DNA of 64,000 nucleotides, taken from assembly GCF_900106995.1 (NCBI RefSeq), contig NZ_FNOK01000033.1, positions 38,574 to 102,573 of the forward strand, given 5' to 3'. A model generated the notes under the pieces. The model did no database searches. It saw only the letters and a program-made list of their open reading frames with translations, and was not told the DNA's origin. Both the position numbers and the translations under genes were made by a program. Every line of letters starts with the position of its first letter. Position 1 is the stretch's first letter. Source of the stretch: Saccharopolyspora shandongensis (GTDB taxonomy: Bacteria; Actinomycetota; Actinomycetes; Mycobacteriales; Pseudonocardiaceae). Positions 61,563 to 64,000 of the stretch are shown here, one piece after another.

Positions 61563-61642
61563 GAGATGATCTTAGACGCTCGATTATGGAATCGAGCCAA
61601 TGAACTATGGGAAGTCTCGGATTTTGCGACTTGGCTAGAGCC

Positions 61643-62473
61643 ATGACGAACAACACGCAGAAAACAGCACTCGTCCTCGGCGGCACCGGCCGGACCGGCC
61701 GCCGCGTAGCCGCGGGGCTCGCGGCCAAGGGCATCCCGGTGCGCATCGGGTCGCGTTCGGCGACGCCGCGGTTCGACTGGGAGGACCGCGGTACCTGGGA
61801 ACCGGTGCTGCGCGACGTCGGATCGGCCTACGTGAGCTACCAGCCGGACCTGGCGATTCCAGAGGCCGCCGAGGCGGTCGGCTCGTTCGCCGAGCTGGCG
61901 GTACGCAACGGCGTTCGGCGCTTGGTGCTGCTGTCCGGCCGCGGGGAAATCGGCTCGCAGCGCGCCGAGCAAGCGGTGCAGGCATCCGGTGCGGAGTGGA
62001 CGGTGGTGCGCGCGAGCTGGTTCCACCAGAACTTCAGCGAGGACTTCCTGGTGGAGTCTGTGCGGGCCGGCGAGGTAGTCCTGCCGGTCGACGAGGTGGC
62101 CGAACCGTTCGTCGACGCCGAGGACATCGCGGAGGTCGCGGTCGCGGCGCTGACCGAGGACGGCCACGCCGGTGAGGTGTACGAGGTGACCGGCCCGCGG
62201 CTGCTCACCTTCGCCGAAGCGGTCGGCGAGATCGCCGCGGCGACCGGCCGGGACGTCGAGTACCTGCCGGTGACGGTCGAGCAGTTCTCCGCGGGGATGG
62301 CCGAGCAGGGCGTCCCCGCCGAGGTCGTGGCGATGCTGGGCCACCTGTTCACCGAGGTGCTCGACGGTCGCAACGCCCACCTCGCCGACGGCGTCCGGCG
62401 GGCGCTGGGGCGCGAGCCCCGCGACTTCCGGGACTACGCGAAGCGGACCGCTCCCACCGGGGTGTGGTCGTAA
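61643..62473 (+). CDS. NmrA-like NAD(P)H-binding protein
   Basis: A 276-residue Rossmann protein: TALVLGGTGRTGRRVAAGL (GxxGxxG), RRLVLLSGRGE, WTVVRASWFHQNFSEDFLV, and DAEDIAEVAVAALT. It belongs to the atypical SDR/NmrA type, often quinone-oxidoreductase-like. ATG 61643 is chosen over 61607. Divergent from the AraC gene. Confidence 0.83.
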   Translation: MTNNTQKTALVLGGTGRTGRRVAAGLAAKGIPVRIGSRSATPRFDWEDRGTWEPVLRDVGSAYVSYQPDLAIPEAAEAVGSFAELAVRNGVRRLVLLSGRGEIGSQRAEQAVQASGAEWTVVRASWFHQNFSEDFLVESVRAGEVVLPVDEVAEPFVDAEDIAEVAVAALTEDGHAGEVYEVTGPRLLTFAEAVGEIAAATGRDVEYLPVTVEQFSAGMAEQGVPAEVVAMLGHLFTEVLDGRNAHLADGVRRALGREPRDFRDYAKRTAPTGVWS

Positions 62474-62483
62474 GCCCACAGCG

Positions 62484-62524
62484 GACGAAAGCGGGCCACC
62501 TCGCAGAGGTGGCCCGCTTTCGTC
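62484..62524. terminator. Strong bidirectional terminator
   Basis: A 19-base perfect stem (from GACGAAAGCGGGCCACCTC) with a three-base loop GCA, between the convergent NmrA-like and accD6 genes. Confidence 0.92.
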
Positions 62525-62536
62525 GAATTCAGCAGG

Positions 62537-63985
62537 TCACAGTGGGATGTTGCCGTGCGCGCCGCGGCCGGCCGGGGCTGCGGCGAGCGCCTCGGCGATG
62601 CGGCGGCGGGTGGTCTTGGGGTCGATGACCTCGTCGACCACGCCGATCGACATCGCCCGGCCGACGCCGCCGGCCACGCGCTCGTGCTCCTCGATGAGCT
62701 TGTCCTGCAGGGCCTCGCGCTCCTCCTCGGGCGCGGCGGCGAGCGCCTTGCGGTGCAGGACGCCGACCGCGGCCTTGGCGCCCATCACCGCGACCTCGGC
62801 CTCCGGCCAGGCGAACACGGTGGTCGCGCCCAGCGCGCGGGAGTTCATCGCGATGTACGCGCCGCCGTAGGACTTGCGGGTCACCAGCGTCACCCGCGGC
62901 ACCACGGCCTCGCCGAAGGCGTGCAGCAGCTTCGCGCCGCGGCGCACCACGCCGCCCCACTCCTGGCCGACGCCGGGCAGGTAGCCCGGCACGTCGACGA
63001 GCACCAGCAACGGCACGCCGAAGGAGTCGCACATCCGCACGAACCGGGCGGCCTTCTCCGCCGACAGCGAGTCCAGGCAGCCGCCCTTGCGCAGCGGGTT
63101 GTTAGCGATCACGCCGATGCTGCGGCCGCCGAGGCGGCCCAGGCCGACCACGACGTTCGGGGCCCACTTGGCCTGCAGTTCCTCGAAGTCCGCAGAAATA
63201 TTGCCGGCCCCGTCGTCCTTTTTGTCCAGGATGCCGCGGATCACCGGCTTGACGTCGTAGGCACGCTGCGGGCGGTCCGGCAGCAACGCGCGCAGGTCCT
63301 CGTCGTCCTGCACGGAGTGCAGGTCGAACAGGCCCGGCTTGGCGAACAGCCCGGTCAGCCGGCGCGCTCGCACGAACGCGTCGGCCTCGTCCGCGGCGGT
63401 CACGTGCACCACGCCGGACTTGGCGCCGTGCGCGGAGATCCCGCCGAGCCCCTCCTGGTCGATCTGCTCGCCGGTGACGCTGCGGACCACGTCCGGGCCG
63501 GTGACGAACACGCGCCCGGCGGGGGACATGATGACCACGTCGGTCAGCGCCGGGCCGTAGGCGGCGCCGCCGGCCGCCGGGCCGACGACGACGGAGATCT
63601 GCGGGACGCGGCCGGACGCGCGGATCATCGCCGCGAACATCTGGCCCATGCCGTCCAGGGATTCCACGCCTTCCGGGATGCGGGCGCCGCCGGAGTGCCA
63701 CACGCCGACCACCGGGCAGCGCTCGCGCACCGCCATGTCGATGGCGTCCACGATGTGCCCGCAGCCCTCGGAGCCGAGCGCACCGCCCATCTTGGTGGCG
63801 TCGCTGCAGTAGACGATCACCTTCGTGCCGTCGATGCGGCCGCGCACCGCGTACATCCCGCTGTTGTCGCGGGGGTGCAGTGGTTCGATCGACTCCGGGT
63901 CGAGCAGCTGCTCCAGCCGCACGTCGGGATCGCGCGGATCCCGTTGCGCCTGCTCGGTTTCCGGCCGGGTGGCCACTGCGGTCAT
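62537..63985 (-). CDS. accD6: Acetyl/propionyl-CoA carboxylase carboxyltransferase subunit (AccD6 type)
   Basis: A 482-residue carboxyltransferase: GALGSEGCGHIVDAIDMAV, VGVWHSGGARIPEGVESL, GPAAGGAAYGPALTDVVIM, LVDVPGYLPGVGQEWGGVV, TLVTRKSYGGAYIAMNSRAL, and a C-terminus GAHGNIPL. The sequence follows mycobacterial AccD6 nearly throughout. It transfers carboxyl from biotin to acetyl-CoA to make malonyl-CoA for FAS-II. ATG 63985; the FAS-II genes are expected immediately to the right. Confidence 0.92.
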   Translation of the reverse strand: MTAVATRPETEQAQRDPRDPDVRLEQLLDPESIEPLHPRDNSGMYAVRGRIDGTKVIVYCSDATKMGGALGSEGCGHIVDAIDMAVRERCPVVGVWHSGGARIPEGVESLDGMGQMFAAMIRASGRVPQISVVVGPAAGGAAYGPALTDVVIMSPAGRVFVTGPDVVRSVTGEQIDQEGLGGISAHGAKSGVVHVTAADEADAFVRARRLTGLFAKPGLFDLHSVQDDEDLRALLPDRPQRAYDVKPVIRGILDKKDDGAGNISADFEELQAKWAPNVVVGLGRLGGRSIGVIANNPLRKGGCLDSLSAEKAARFVRMCDSFGVPLLVLVDVPGYLPGVGQEWGGVVRRGAKLLHAFGEAVVPRVTLVTRKSYGGAYIAMNSRALGATTVFAWPEAEVAVMGAKAAVGVLHRKALAAAPEEEREALQDKLIEEHERVAGGVGRAMSIGVVDEVIDPKTTRRRIAEALAAAPAGRGAHGNIPL

Positions 63986-64000
63986 CGGATCCTCCGGAAG

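Overview
The window is GC-rich actinobacterial DNA. DUF3145, an accD6-type carboxyltransferase, F420-dependent (LLM) oxidoreductases, many GTG/TTG starts and a pSAM2-type integrative element point to the Pseudonocardiaceae, plausibly Saccharopolyspora; the genus is an inference.

Region 1 (1-9.6 kb) is the right part of a RiPP cluster of the thiopeptide or linear azol(in)e/dehydroamino-acid type. It holds a degenerate YcaO protein cut by the left edge, a fused ThiF-YcaO cyclodehydratase ending in PxPxP, a double-domain SagB-like dehydrogenase, a stand-alone LanB glutamylation protein, a thiopeptide-type (SpaB_C) protein and a second double-domain SagB-like dehydrogenase. The six genes overlap or abut. 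No precursor peptide gene is visible, so it probably lies to the left. An FAD monooxygenase, a methyltransferase and a SARP regulator follow (9.9-13.4 kb).

Region 2 (13.4-20.2 kb) is decaying DNA: a truncated SAH-hydrolase-like gene, an intact HAD phosphatase, a frameshifted histidine phosphatase, a ParA scrap, an intact MFS transporter, an adenosylhomocysteinase with a short deletion frameshift, a broken TIR gene and a small membrane protein with a strong terminator.

Region 3 (20.42-34.62 kb) is a complete-looking actinomycete integrative and conjugative element (AICE) in a CAU-anticodon tRNA gene, bounded by 54-bp direct repeats. Its minus-strand core encodes integrase, excisionase, a HUH-type Rep, a short C5 methyltransferase, an SpdB-like protein and a TraB/FtsK translocase, followed by a train of small genes. 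A GntR regulator with three operator repeats controls the divergent side. The right end carries AT-richer cargo, a DUF262 protein plus a HEPN protein, preceded by a 144-nt folded inverted repeat: a candidate defence or toxin module.

Region 4 (34.8-51.5 kb) is accessory chromosome: a YdcF-like protein, an Imm1-like protein, a membrane-anchored TIR protein, an NAD(P)-binding protein/EamA/LysR locus, RidA, GNAT, a zinc-ribbon TetR, a CPBP protease, an LLM oxidoreductase, a methyltransferase, and a membrane-anchored periplasmic-binding protein next to a TIR/NTPase-like gene that appears frameshifted. pobA with a divergent TetR regulator, an acyl-CoA dehydrogenase relic and a LysE exporter follow.

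Region 5 (51.6-64 kb) looks like core genome: cstA-ybdD, an LLM oxidoreductase, an ECF-like sigma factor with its coupled membrane protein, membrane proteins, DUF3145, an AraC/NmrA divergent pair and accD6. A dispersed GC-rich repeat occurs at about 9.6, 42.65 and 57.74 kb, and long hairpin terminators separate several convergent genes.
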